A DNA stretch of 32,661 nucleotides, from assembly GCA_902810705.1 (NCBI GenBank), contig CADDYU010000038.1, forward strand, positions 1 through 32,661, written 5' to 3'. Source of the stretch: Methylococcaceae bacterium (GTDB lineage Bacteria; Pseudomonadota; Gammaproteobacteria; Methylococcales; Methylococcaceae). Within the stretch, counting starts at the first letter, position 1. Every line of letters begins with the position of its first letter. The translations under genes were made by a program, and so were the position numbers. The notes beneath the pieces are model-generated. The model was not told where the DNA came from, ran no database searches, and was given only the letters and a program-made list of their open reading frames with translations. Below are positions 24,792 through 32,392 of this stretch, piece after piece.

Positions 24792-25271
24792 TCACGCAAG
24801 CGGAATCTTCTTACGCTTCGACTGCTCGGTCTTGTTGAGCGTGATGCAGAGGCAGCCGTCCTCCAGCTTGGCGTTGACGTTCTGATCGTCCACGCTCTGC
24901 GGCAGGGTGAAGCTACGCTGGTAGTGCTCGTAACGGCGTTCGCGCAGAAGGTAGTCGCCTTCGTCGCGGCGCTCCTTCTTGCCTTTCTGCTCCTCGCGCT
25001 TTTCCGCGGTAATGGTGAGCGTGCCGCCCTCCAGGGTTACATCGACCTCATCCTTCTTGAAACCGGGCAGGTCGGCATCAACGTAGATGTGGTCGGCATC
25101 CTCGCGAATGTCCACACCGAAAGGCGCGGCCGCCCAGCCGCCGTCGCCGAAGAAGTTACGCAAGAAATCGCGCCCGCCGAAGAAGCCGCCGAGCACGTTG
25201 TCGATGTCACGGTGGACGATGTCGAGCGGGTTGGCCGACGGCCCACGCGAAACTTTGACGGGGAGTGCCAT
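24792..25271 (-). CDS. Hsp20/alpha-crystallin family small heat-shock protein
   Basis: This 159-aa ATP-independent chaperone binds unfolded proteins and prevents aggregation. The alpha-crystallin domain covers about residues 50-150. It opens with FGVDIREDADHIYVDADLPGF, continues with VDVTLEGGTLTITAEK and RRYEHYQRSFTLP, and ends with KLEDGCLCITLNKTE and the C-terminal KKIPLA, which carries the I-x-(I/L/V)-like motif. The N-terminal 45 residues contain a Gly/Phe-rich segment (GGFFGGRDFLRNFFGDGG). The start has a strong GAAAGGAG site. It converges with the phage zinc-ribbon gene 32 bp away, with no clear terminator. It is the leftmost gene of the host-like block. Confidence 0.92.
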   Translation of the reverse strand: MALPVKVSRGPSANPLDIVHRDIDNVLGGFFGGRDFLRNFFGDGGWAAAPFGVDIREDADHIYVDADLPGFKKDEVDVTLEGGTLTITAEKREEQKGKKERRDEGDYLLRERRYEHYQRSFTLPQSVDDQNVNAKLEDGCLCITLNKTEQSKRKKIPLA

Positions 25272-25414
25272 AATTGATCTCCTTTCTTGTTTGCGGGCAG
25301 AAGCTTCGTGCCCGCCGCGAATCGCGCTGCAACACCAATGCCGCCCCGATACAATGAGCGGAAGTTTTTGACGTTGCCCGCCGCTCGCCCGTGGCCATAA
25401 GATTTCTCCTGATG

Positions 25415-25447
25415 GTCAGGATCGTGGCATCACACCGTCAGGATCGT
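25415..25447. repeat. Direct repeat GTCAGGATCGT
   Basis: Two exact 11-bp copies start at 25415 and 25437, 22 bp apart, which is two helical turns. They lie in the gap between the divergent Hsp20 gene and the response regulator at 25542. The geometry suits a dimeric regulator bound to one face of the DNA. No -35/-10 pair was convincing nearby. Confidence 0.4.
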
Positions 25448-25541
25448 ACCGCTTTGACCCGCAGGCGGCTTCCCGAATAGCTACGGGACACCTGCCGCAC
25501 GCGACGGGCCGACAGCAGCCGGTTTAGCTGTGGAGCGGCCA

Positions 25542-25913
25542 ATGCCGCATCGCGTTCTCGTCGTCGATGACACGCCGGAAGCCAGTGGCCCTCTGGCAAC
25601 ACTGCTCAAGCAATGCGGATTTGACGTAGACATTGCCTGCAACGGTGCGGACGGTCTGTCGTTGCTGAACGGGTTTGCGCCGGATGTCGTGATCCTCGAC
25701 CTGAACATGCCGGTGCTGGACGGCTATGCATTTCTTGAAGCAACTCGAAAATCGCCGGCATGGTGCGACGTTCGCGTGATTGTCTTCACTGCCGATCATG
25801 AGGCCGATGAGGATCGGCTTCGGAAGCTTGGGGTGGTGCAGGTCTGCCGAAAGGCGCAGACCTCATTTGAGGTACTTCTGCGGCAAGTAGAGAACTGCTT
25901 GGGATACGCTTGA
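25542..25913 (+). CDS. Single-domain response regulator receiver
   Basis: This 123-aa protein consists of only a receiver domain. The ATG at 25542 (MPHRVLVVDD) has a GGAGCGG site. The acidic pair is D9 D10, the phosphoacceptor is D53 (in VILDLNMP), the conserved Thr is T83 and the Lys is K104. It should accept phosphate from a histidine kinase and pass the signal by protein contact, as no output domain is present. The convergent kinase begins just 20 bp beyond its stop on the other strand, so they may form a pair. Direct repeats lie upstream. Confidence 0.9.
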   Translation: MPHRVLVVDDTPEASGPLATLLKQCGFDVDIACNGADGLSLLNGFAPDVVILDLNMPVLDGYAFLEATRKSPAWCDVRVIVFTADHEADEDRLRKLGVVQVCRKAQTSFEVLLRQVENCLGYA

Positions 25914-25933
25914 TGATCGTATCGTAGATCGTG

Positions 25934-27118
25934 TCAGATTTCGCGGACCCGCGCAGTGCCGGTCGCAGGCAGAACGAGAGAGAACTTCGATCCCTGTCCC
26001 ACGCGCGATTCTACCTTCAACTCTCCGCCCAACAGCCTTGCCGCCTGAGATGCGATCGTCAGCCCCAGGCCGACCCCCAACTGCCCATACGTCTGCCCGC
26101 GGCTGAACGCGGTGAAGATGCGTTCGAGATGCTCGGGCGCGATTCCCGGCCCCTCGTCCGATACAGAAACCACCAACCGTCCGTCCTCTTCGTCGCAGCA
26201 TTCGATGCGCACGGTTCCGTTGGTGCTGTACTTGATCGCATTGCCTATCAGGTTTTGCAACACAAGCAGAATGAGTTCGCCATCGCTCACCACCGTCACG
26301 CTCGGATCAACGTCCACCTCGATTCTTACTCCCTTTCGATCCGGCTGTGCAGACACGGGGTCAACGATCTTCATCACGAGCGAGTGCAGATGTACTGGAG
26401 CGGCTGTGGGCTTTACGCCTGCCCTGCGCAGTCGCTCAGCTTGCAGCAGTCGTCCCATGCCGCCGATGGTGTCCAGAATCGCTTGCTGCGCAGTATCCAG
26501 CGTTTCGACCGCCTCGCGGAATCCATCGGAAGACGCCAGTTGGGACTTGAGCACCTGGAGCCACAGCGTAACCGTGCCAAGATTGTTGTTCAGATCGTGG
26601 GAGAGAAACGAGAGGTACTTCAATTCAGCTTCGGCGGCGGTGCGTAGGTGTGCATTTTGATGTTCAATGAATGCGGCGATCGCCTCTTGCAGCATCAGGT
26701 CAATGGCGGTGTCGAGGCCGATCTGCTCGTCCTGCGTCATCCGGCGTCTCAGTGCCGCCTCAGCGCGAACAATAATGACCCGCCGCAGCAGGCGATCCTC
26801 CGTCATAAGATCCCTGACGGCGTACTTTTGCTGGAAGCGGATGGCACCCTGAGCGGGTGATTCCTCTTTGAGTTGATCCACCTTCGTCGAATCGGATGCC
26901 AGGGCGTCGAACATCCGTGACAGAATATCCGGCAGATGGTCTTCAATCTCGACGGCAGAGAGTTGCGCCGCCAACGGCAGCGCACGCCGCACTAGGGTTA
27001 TCCAGTCCTCGATGATTTGGGGAACCTGCGCTTGCAGCGCGCGGCCTAATTCTGGAAAAGCACGATGGACAAGCGGATCGTCGGCAGGCTGGCGTGTTTT
27101 CTTGAGCTTCTTCGCCAA
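25934..27118 (-). CDS. Cytosolic histidine kinase with RsbRD-like N-terminal domain
   Basis: The start is placed at TTG 27118 (LAKKLKKTRQ), with AAGGAAG 5 nt upstream. A longer TTG frame from 27229 has a Ser/Ala-rich, unlikely N-terminus. The first 150 residues are helical (IIEDWITLVRRALP, HLPDILSRMFDAL), similar to the RsbRD/RsbR-type sensor region. There is no transmembrane segment. The H-box is LSFLSHDLNNNLGT, with His at residue 174 and three Asn after DL. The ATPase has NLIGNAIKYS (N box), DEGPGIAPEH (G1) and GVGLGLTI (G2). It should autophosphorylate and feed the adjacent receivers. It is flanked by a receiver gene on one side and a divergent LuxR-type regulator on the other. Confidence 0.9.
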   Translation of the reverse strand: MAKKLKKTRQPADDPLVHRAFPELGRALQAQVPQIIEDWITLVRRALPLAAQLSAVEIEDHLPDILSRMFDALASDSTKVDQLKEESPAQGAIRFQQKYAVRDLMTEDRLLRRVIIVRAEAALRRRMTQDEQIGLDTAIDLMLQEAIAAFIEHQNAHLRTAAEAELKYLSFLSHDLNNNLGTVTLWLQVLKSQLASSDGFREAVETLDTAQQAILDTIGGMGRLLQAERLRRAGVKPTAAPVHLHSLVMKIVDPVSAQPDRKGVRIEVDVDPSVTVVSDGELILLVLQNLIGNAIKYSTNGTVRIECCDEEDGRLVVSVSDEGPGIAPEHLERIFTAFSRGQTYGQLGVGLGLTIASQAARLLGGELKVESRVGQGSKFSLVLPATGTARVREI

Positions 27119-27331
27119 TGGTGCTTCCTTAGCGGCGACGCAGGATCGCACCGCATGATCAGCACCGATTGGCGATTCAGAATCTGAAGCGGAAGCAGCC
27201 GACGAGCGGCGTCTTCCGCCACGCCCCAAGGGGGTGCCAAGGGTGGGCGTTCACGGGCTTGTGCCGAGAGCCACAAGTCTATTGTGATGCTAAGCGCAAG
27301 TGTGCTAATGGTCAACGTCGAATCCCCCGGA

Positions 27332-27360
27332 TTGAATGTGTCGCGGCGCACGCGTATGCT
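27332..27360 (+). promoter_or_regulatory. Sigma-70-like promoter for the LuxR-type regulator
   Basis: TTGAAT (27332-27337), 17 bases, TATGCT (27355-27360). Each box matches the consensus at four of six positions and the spacer is optimal. Transcription would begin near 27367, about 19 bases before the ATG at 27386. Confidence 0.45.
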
Positions 27361-27385
27361 TCGCTTTTCTCGTCGAAGGGCCTTG

Positions 27386-28024
27386 ATGAGAATCATTTTA
27401 GCTGACGACCACAAGCTCGTGCGCCAAGGACTGCGAACGTTGCTGCGGGACGAGCCGGATGTCGAGGTCGTTGCCGAAGCGGACGACGGGCGCACGGCAG
27501 TGCGCCTCGCAGCCGAGTTGTCGCCGGACGTGGTGGTGATGGACATCGACATGCCGGACATGAACGGCGTCGAAGCCATGCGACGGATCAGCGCCAATGG
27601 CGACGGCCCCAAGGTGATCGCGCTAACTGCATCGGCCAGTCCGCAGGCCACGGCGCGGATGCTCGATGCGGGCGCGTCTGCCTACGTCGTGAAAACAGCC
27701 GCGTTCAAGGACTTCGGCGATGCGCTCAAGGCGGTGCGGGCGGGAAAACTTTACCTCAGTCCCGGCTTGGCAGATTCAATGCCACAGGCAGTCGATAACC
27801 GTAGCGGACATTCTCGGGTTCGCCAACTATCAGCGCGGGAGCGGGAAGTCTTGCAGTTGATGGCCGAAGGCAAGTCGATGAAGGAGATTGCCGCGCATCT
27901 GCACGTCAGCACCAAGACTATCGAGACGCACCGCAGAAACCTGATGGAAAAGCTAAGGCTTGATAGCGTGGCTGAACTGACCAAATACGCGATCCGCGAG
28001 GGCATCACGTCGCTCAACGTGTGA
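27386..28024 (+). CDS. NarL/FixJ-type response regulator with LuxR helix-turn-helix
   Basis: This 212-aa transcription factor starts at ATG 27386 with GAAGGG upstream. The receiver (1-120) has D7 D8, D53 as phosphoacceptor (VVMDIDMPDMNG), T81 and K103. The output domain (about 150-200) is a LuxR helix-turn-helix with LSAREREVLQLMAEG, KEIAAHLHVSTKTIETHRRNLMEKL. Phosphorylation normally promotes dimer binding to DNA. The kinase gene next to it is divergently transcribed and is the natural partner. Its 3' end overlaps the convergent receiver gene by 11 bp. Confidence 0.93.
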   Translation: MRIILADDHKLVRQGLRTLLRDEPDVEVVAEADDGRTAVRLAAELSPDVVVMDIDMPDMNGVEAMRRISANGDGPKVIALTASASPQATARMLDAGASAYVVKTAAFKDFGDALKAVRAGKLYLSPGLADSMPQAVDNRSGHSRVRQLSAREREVLQLMAEGKSMKEIAAHLHVSTKTIETHRRNLMEKLRLDSVAELTKYAIREGITSLNV

Positions 28025-28385
28025 GCGGATCGTGTGCTTTCCGCACCCAGTCCAATAGCTCGCCGGGAGCAAATGGTTTGATAAAAATCGCGTCGGGCCG
28101 AAAGCGATTCAAATCTTCGATTCGCTTGGTGTCCGCTGACCCGGTAATAATGCACACCTTCGATGGAAGGTCATTCGTGCGAATGTGACTAAGCACCTCT
28201 TCGCCGGTCCCGTCCGGCAGATTCACATCAAGCAGCACGGTTCTCGGCTTTGATCGCAGCTTCGCCAGCGCAGCGGCCACGGTCTCGGCTGAATCGACCA
28301 ACAGGCCGCTATACTGCAACAGCTTTACGAGACCCACGCGGTTCGTAGCGTCATCTTCCACCACGAGCGTTGTCGGATTGTTCAT
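28014..28385 (-). CDS. Single-domain response regulator receiver (convergent)
   Basis: This is a 123-aa receiver starting at ATG 28385 (MNNPTTLVVEDD), with AGGGCAAG upstream. The acidic pocket is E10 D11 D12, the phosphoacceptor D53 (LLDVNLPDGTG), then T81 and K103 in FIKPFAPGEL. No output domain is present. It resembles receivers that compete for or relay phosphate in a multi-component circuit. Its 3' end overlaps the LuxR-type regulator by 11 bp, so both messages could pair over that stretch. A terminator separates it from the upstream sialidase operon. Confidence 0.9.
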   Translation of the reverse strand: MNNPTTLVVEDDATNRVGLVKLLQYSGLLVDSAETVAAALAKLRSKPRTVLLDVNLPDGTGEEVLSHIRTNDLPSKVCIITGSADTKRIEDLNRFRPDAIFIKPFAPGELLDWVRKAHDPLTR

Positions 28386-28541
28386 CGTCTTGCCCTGACG
28401 TGACTGCCATAACTCTACCACCGGCGGCGTTTGAACGCACGCCCTTCAAACCGATCTGCAAGCTAAGGAAAATCCTGATGGTTGCCGCGCAGGGCAAGTT
28501 TACGATTCTGATGACTCGCCAAGGACGGTGCCGAAAAGAAG

Positions 28542-28568
28542 ACCCCGCGGGTGTTGCACCCGCGGGGT
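28542..28568 (-). terminator. Strong GC hairpin, likely terminator of the sialidase operon
   Basis: ACCCCGCGGGTG (28542-28553) pairs perfectly with CACCCGCGGGGT (28557-28568) across a 3-base loop. On the minus strand it is followed by CTTCTTTTC, a short U-rich tract. It lies about 140 bases after the sialidase stop and before the next minus-strand gene at 28385. On the plus strand TTTGCTTTC follows, so it could act in both directions. Confidence 0.7.
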
Positions 28569-28580
28569 TTGCTTTCAAGT

Positions 28581-28632
28581 GTCGGGGGTTGAAGAAGGAG
28601 GGGGGGAACCTTCTTCGGGGAGTACCCCCGAC
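28581..28632. other. Nested hairpin, structured RNA or second terminator
   Basis: An outer stem GTCGGGGGT/ACCCCCGAC (28581-28589 with 28624-28632) encloses an inner perfect 8-bp stem GAAGAAGG/CCTTCTTC (28591-28598 with 28609-28616). The loop is G-rich. It lies in the 3' region of the sialidase operon just before the terminator hairpin. It may protect the 3' end or be part of the termination region. No gene overlaps it. Confidence 0.45.
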
Positions 28633-28707
28633 GCCCAGAATCGTAAAGGCACGTCTCCGCGTAGTCAATCACTCTCACAGACTCGCGACACCCAAATCCG
28701 TAACCCC

Positions 28708-29910
28708 TCATGGCAGCCTTCGAGCGACCCAAGTCACGCTCTTGCCGGGTGCCTGCTCCGTCCAGAGCGCGCGGAACCCCTGGCGCGTACAGATGATTCG
28801 CGGATGGTCCGCCGTCGTGCCGTCCGGGTTCAAACGCTTTGAGGCATCCCATGTCTTTCCAGCATCGCGCGAGGTTGAGGCGAAGACGGCTGTACCGCCA
28901 TCCGCGTACGCATCCCACACCGCTATGATGCTCGTGCCATCGCAGGCGATGTCGGGATGCCACGACTGCGGACCGCCGAGGCGGGTCGGTTCATTCCACG
29001 TCTTGCCTCCGTCCGCGGAGGACAGCACATAATCGCCGTGCGCCGTTTCGTCTTTCGCCGTCCAGACAACGCTGTAAAGAATTGTGCCGTTTGCTGTCGG
29101 CAGGATCGACAATCCGCCGCCGACGTGGGGACAGCCATTGATGTTCCAACCGAAACGCCCAACTGTGACGGGCTTGCCCCAGGTTTGACCGCCATCATCC
29201 GACGAGGCAATCGCCATGTCGCGCGGTTCGCGGTCGCGGTACAAGACAAACACCTTGCCTCCGGGTGCCGTCGCGATGGTGTTCCAGCAGCACTCGCACG
29301 TCGCCGGATCGATGGTCACGTTGGCTGACCACGAAGCACCGCCGTCCTTCGAGCGGGCGTAACGCAGGCCCTTGCCGGTGTCGGCGCCGCGGTTGTCCAG
29401 CCAAACCACGTGAAACGTTCCGTCGGCGTCGGCGGCAACGTCAACGAAGGCGTGACCGCTTGCTTTGCCGTCGTCGGCAGGGTTTGGTCCGGCGCTCCAA
29501 GTCTTTCCGCCGTCGGTTGAGTAAGCACACGCCATCGGGCCGCGCCCGAAACGATCTTCCGTTCCCTCGGTTGTCCACACTGCGACGATGTGCTCGCCCG
29601 ACGCGGCAATCTGCGCGTCCATGCCACGGTGGGCCGGTTCGGGCGGAGGTTGGCCGACCCCGATGGTCATGGGCGCAGACCACGTTTCGCCGCCATCATC
29701 GGAGCGCTGGTATTGAAGCTCCGGTGGTTTCTCGGCTTCGCGCGTTGCGACCAGCAGGTGGATTCGGTTTCGATCGGCGTACACGTCGAGGCTCACGACG
29801 CCGCTACCCGCTCGGTGGTCGTGCTTTGGCTTATCGTCCGCCCCATGCGCTGTCGCGCAGGCGAGAAGGATCAGGCACAACATTAAAGCATTGAATGTTC
29901 TGGTGTTCAT
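28708..29910 (-). CDS. Secreted sialidase-like (BNR/Asp-box) protein
   Basis: This is a 400-aa protein starting at ATG 29910 (MNTRTFNALMLCLILLACATAHG), with GGAGGAAAG upstream. The N-terminus is a typical signal peptide with a cleavage-like site AHG-AD near residue 23. Six Asp boxes follow (SDDGGETWS, STDGGKTWS, SKDGGASWS, SSDDGGQTWG, SSADGGKTWN, SRDAGKTWD), one on each blade of a beta-propeller of the sialidase/BNR superfamily. Asp boxes do not themselves give activity. The classical arginine triad cannot be confirmed, so an enzyme that releases sialic acid is not proven. It lies 17 bp after the pseudopilin gene and is probably cotranscribed. It should act outside the cytoplasm. Confidence 0.85.
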   Translation of the reverse strand: MNTRTFNALMLCLILLACATAHGADDKPKHDHRAGSGVVSLDVYADRNRIHLLVATREAEKPPELQYQRSDDGGETWSAPMTIGVGQPPPEPAHRGMDAQIAASGEHIVAVWTTEGTEDRFGRGPMACAYSTDGGKTWSAGPNPADDGKASGHAFVDVAADADGTFHVVWLDNRGADTGKGLRYARSKDGGASWSANVTIDPATCECCWNTIATAPGGKVFVLYRDREPRDMAIASSDDGGQTWGKPVTVGRFGWNINGCPHVGGGLSILPTANGTILYSVVWTAKDETAHGDYVLSSADGGKTWNEPTRLGGPQSWHPDIACDGTSIIAVWDAYADGGTAVFASTSRDAGKTWDASKRLNPDGTTADHPRIICTRQGFRALWTEQAPGKSVTWVARRLP

Positions 29911-29927
29911 GATTCGCTTTCCTCCCC

Positions 29928-30605
29928 TCAATTGATGACCCACATCCGATCAAGGAAGTTCGGATCAGCCGGGTCTGTGATGCCGTTGCCGATACCCGGT
30001 GTCCCAATCGGACCGGGGTAAAACGGCGGCTTCATCGGCATCACTTCGGCGTGGCCGTCACAGAAGCCGACGCCGATTCTTTGTTTGGGGTGTCGGAGAT
30101 AGTCGGGCCGACATGCGCTGCTCGAACCCGGCGTGCCCGGTGACCACATGTGCGTGGCGGTGCTGGGCGTGAGGTCTTCCTTCAAGCCGCCGTCGCAGAG
30201 CGCAACTTTTTCGCTCGTGCGCCGGATTCGGGAATACTTCTGCCAGTTCAGCTTCGTGTTGAAGCCGTAACTGGCTTGAACGTCGATTCGGTCGTTGGCC
30301 GGGCAATTCCAAACCGACATCTGCTGATTGTCGCTGTTGTTCTTGCCCATCTTCAGGTACGGGTACAGCGCGGCCTTTCGGTCCGTGCTGCTGGAATACC
30401 CGATGAAGACCTTGTAGTCGTTCGCATACATCTGGAGCGCGGTGGCGAGTTGCTTGACGTTTGCCAAGCAGGTAACGGCTTTCGCCTGAGATCGGGCGGC
30501 ACTAAGCGCGGGCAAGAGAACGGCGATGAGAACCGCGATAATGCCGATGACGACGAGTAATTCAACGAGAGTAAAAGCCGAGAATTTTCGGCGCGTGTGA
30601 GACAT
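29928..30605 (-). CDS. Pseudopilin-like protein with prepilin N-terminal motif (H-x-DG type)
   Basis: The 225-aa protein begins MSHTRRKFSAFTLVELLVVI at ATG 30605, with GGAAGGTG 4-5 nt upstream. A basic leader is followed by FTLVELLVV, the prepilin peptidase site and hydrophobic helix. Ala, not the usual Gly, precedes the Phe, as in many PVC-group proteins. SAARSQAKAVTCLANVKQLATALQMYAND is typical of planctomycete proteins with this N-terminus. The C-terminus has KQRIGVGFCDGHAEVM, the H-x-DG signature seen in this set. It would be processed and placed in a pilus-like or secretion structure, or at the cell surface. It sits between the small Cys-rich gene and the secreted Asp-box gene. Confidence 0.87.
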   Translation of the reverse strand: MSHTRRKFSAFTLVELLVVIGIIAVLIAVLLPALSAARSQAKAVTCLANVKQLATALQMYANDYKVFIGYSSSTDRKAALYPYLKMGKNNSDNQQMSVWNCPANDRIDVQASYGFNTKLNWQKYSRIRRTSEKVALCDGGLKEDLTPSTATHMWSPGTPGSSSACRPDYLRHPKQRIGVGFCDGHAEVMPMKPPFYPGPIGTPGIGNGITDPADPNFLDRMWVIN

Positions 30606-30695
30606 GCTGCACCTTCCGTGAGAATTGGCGGAAACCCTGACGGCGCAACGCCCCAACATGGTGAGCGACGGTCGTCAGAAACAGATTGGAAGATG

Positions 30696-31049
30696 TCAGA
30701 CGGCGGGCGGAGCGCGGCCGTGGTAGGCGAGCGGGAAGTCGATGCAATCGACAGTGGCCGGTTGCGCGACGGGCAGAAGAGCCAAGAGGCCGCTGCTTGT
30801 AGGAACCGAGATCGCGGGTGGCGGTGTACACAGTCCCGCCGCGAAATAGCAGATCGCGCAGTGCGCGCGATCGGCAGGCGTGGGCTGTCCGCCCTTGGGT
30901 TTGCCCGGTTCCGATTCTTTGGCAGCACAACAAGAATGCGCCGCCGGCCTACTGCCGGGAAGCGTAATTGCGCCGCGCGTGTGGCCTGGCAGAACAATGT
31001 TCAGCCACGCGAACTGAAAGATGATGAATAGCCAACGCGCAAGCCGCAT
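30696..31049 (-). CDS. Small secreted/membrane Cys-rich protein (DUF2946-like)
   Basis: This is a 117-aa protein with MRLARWLFIIFQFAWLNIVLPG as an N-terminal hydrophobic signal or anchor. It contains HSCCAAKE and HCAICYFAAGLCTPPP, with His and Cys placed as in DUF2946-like proteins, some of which are linked to copper. Another hydrophobic segment (GLLALLPVAQPATV) lies near the C-terminus. A metal-binding role outside the cytoplasm is plausible but not demonstrated. It is the first gene of a probable three-gene minus-strand unit with the pseudopilin and the sialidase-like protein. The gap to the pseudopilin is about 90 bp. Confidence 0.7.
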   Translation of the reverse strand: MRLARWLFIIFQFAWLNIVLPGHTRGAITLPGSRPAAHSCCAAKESEPGKPKGGQPTPADRAHCAICYFAAGLCTPPPAISVPTSSGLLALLPVAQPATVDCIDFPLAYHGRAPPAV

Positions 31050-31058
31050 CGCGCCGCG

Positions 31059-31087
31059 AATCTACACCGGCCATCGTTTCGCCGCAA
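31059..31087 (-). promoter_or_regulatory. Possible promoter for the Cys-rich/pseudopilin/sialidase operon
   Basis: On the minus strand TTGCGG (31087-31082) is followed after 17 bases by TAGATT (31064-31059). The start codon is at 31049, only 9 bases downstream, so the message would be nearly leaderless. The -10 matches at four positions; the -35 matches only TTG. Confidence 0.3.
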
Positions 31088-31200
31088 GTCTCTGAATCTG
31101 CGTCTTCCTCCATCCGCGACCTCGAATTCCGCGCTGCAACCCACACACCGCCATACGGATTCCGCCGCGATTTGAGATGGTGATTGCGGAGGCAAGAGGA

Positions 31201-32361
31201 ATGGCTGTTGAGAGTGACGGTTCGGAATCGGTCGTGAACGACGCTACCCCGGCCATCGGCGCCGGCGAAGTCAGCTCCGAGGAACTGGCCGAGAACGCGG
31301 AAATCCAAGCGGCTTTCCAGAAGGTTTTCGGCAACTCGGACACTGACGGCGAAGCTACGGCTACCGCCCAAGACGCCGCCGACGCCGAGCAGCAGGAAGA
31401 ACTCGTTGAGGGTGAGCTTGCTGCGAAGCGCGATACCGATGAGGGAAGCGACGACGATCAGAAGCCCGAAGCCGTCAAGCCAAAGCAGCAGGTCAAGCCC
31501 GGCAAACAGGAAGCGCGCGGTGAGGCTACCCCCACCGCCGAAACTACCCTCGATGCGGCGCTGCGCCATGCGGCCAAGCGTGCAGGTTGGTCGGACGACG
31601 AAATCAAGCAAGCGTTGGAGCTGAATCCCGACGCCGCCGTTCGTCAGTTCGAGAAGCTGCACGGTTCCTACAACGACCTGTCCAAGCGTTATGCCGAGCT
31701 TGGCCAGCAGCGGGTGAACCCCGCCGCGGGCCAGCAGCCGCCGGTGCCAAAGCCGGCGGCAAGCGGGAAGGATGCGCCTTCCCCGGCCGACGCGCCGACG
31801 GCCAGCAGTCTCGATGCGTTGTTCACCCCGAAGGCCCTGGAGGAATTCGGAAACAACAATGGCGAGGAACTGGTCGAGAAGCTGCTCAAGCCACTGCACG
31901 CCGAAGTCATCCAGCCGTTGCGCGAGATGAAGGCGTGGTACGAGGCGCAGCAGCGCGAGGTGTTGCGGAAGGAAGTCGATCTGGTCTTCAAAGGATGGGA
32001 AGGCGACTTCGCGGACCTCTACGGCACGGGCGGGACACTCACGAAGGAACAACTCGACAACCGGAGCAAGGTGGCGCTTCTCGCCGACCAAATTGGCGCG
32101 GGCGCGGCCGCTCAGGGGATCGAGCTATCGGTCAGCGATGCGCTGGAGCGCGCCAACGCGCTGTTCACGGCGGATCGCAGGGCGGAAATCGAGCGGAAAC
32201 AACTCACGAGCCGGGTTGTGAAGCGATCGGCCCGACTGACCGCGCGGCCCACACAGCGAAAGATCGCGCGAACTGTTGGCGACGGCGCCCCCAAGGGCGA
32301 CGCGGCGGCAATCGAGGCGGTCAAGAGCTTCTGGTCGGAGCGCGGCCAAGACGGTGACTAA
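31201..32361 (+). CDS. Probable phage capsid scaffold protein
   Basis: This 386-aa protein starts at ATG 31201 (MAVESDGSESVV), with GGAGG upstream. It is very acidic and Ala/Gln/Glu-rich, with a disordered N-terminal half (ATATAQDAADAEQQEELVEG) and mostly helical, charged segments (AALRHAAKRAGWSDDEIKQ, EELVEKLLKPLHAEVIQPLREMK). The C-terminal tail is basic (SRVVKRSARLTARPTQRK). That distribution and position directly before the major capsid gene are characteristic of scaffold proteins that direct shell assembly. It lies 6.4 kb away from portal, separated by host-like genes. No direct sequence family could be confirmed. Confidence 0.65.
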   Translation: MAVESDGSESVVNDATPAIGAGEVSSEELAENAEIQAAFQKVFGNSDTDGEATATAQDAADAEQQEELVEGELAAKRDTDEGSDDDQKPEAVKPKQQVKPGKQEARGEATPTAETTLDAALRHAAKRAGWSDDEIKQALELNPDAAVRQFEKLHGSYNDLSKRYAELGQQRVNPAAGQQPPVPKPAASGKDAPSPADAPTASSLDALFTPKALEEFGNNNGEELVEKLLKPLHAEVIQPLREMKAWYEAQQREVLRKEVDLVFKGWEGDFADLYGTGGTLTKEQLDNRSKVALLADQIGAGAAAQGIELSVSDALERANALFTADRRAEIERKQLTSRVVKRSARLTARPTQRKIARTVGDGAPKGDAAAIEAVKSFWSERGQDGD

Positions 32362-32392
32362 CAACAAACGACGAAACTTGAGAGGGTAGAAA

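Noticed and set aside
30606-30695. CTGACGA element in the leader of the pseudopilin gene, resembling a hammerhead ribozyme core
   Set aside because: No GAAA box or second stem in the right position; the short CTGACG/CGTCAG pairing alone is not evidence of a ribozyme.
31130-31140. Third copy of GTTGCAGCGCG (minus strand) near the right edge of the host-like block
   Set aside because: Only 11 bases match, it is inverted, and no TCTAC box lies 17 bases downstream (CGGATG instead). It could be a broken promoter remnant but is not supported.
30949-32091. 380-codon minus-strand frame
   Set aside because: Antisense to the scaffold gene and extends into the Cys-rich gene region; composition is that of a shadow.
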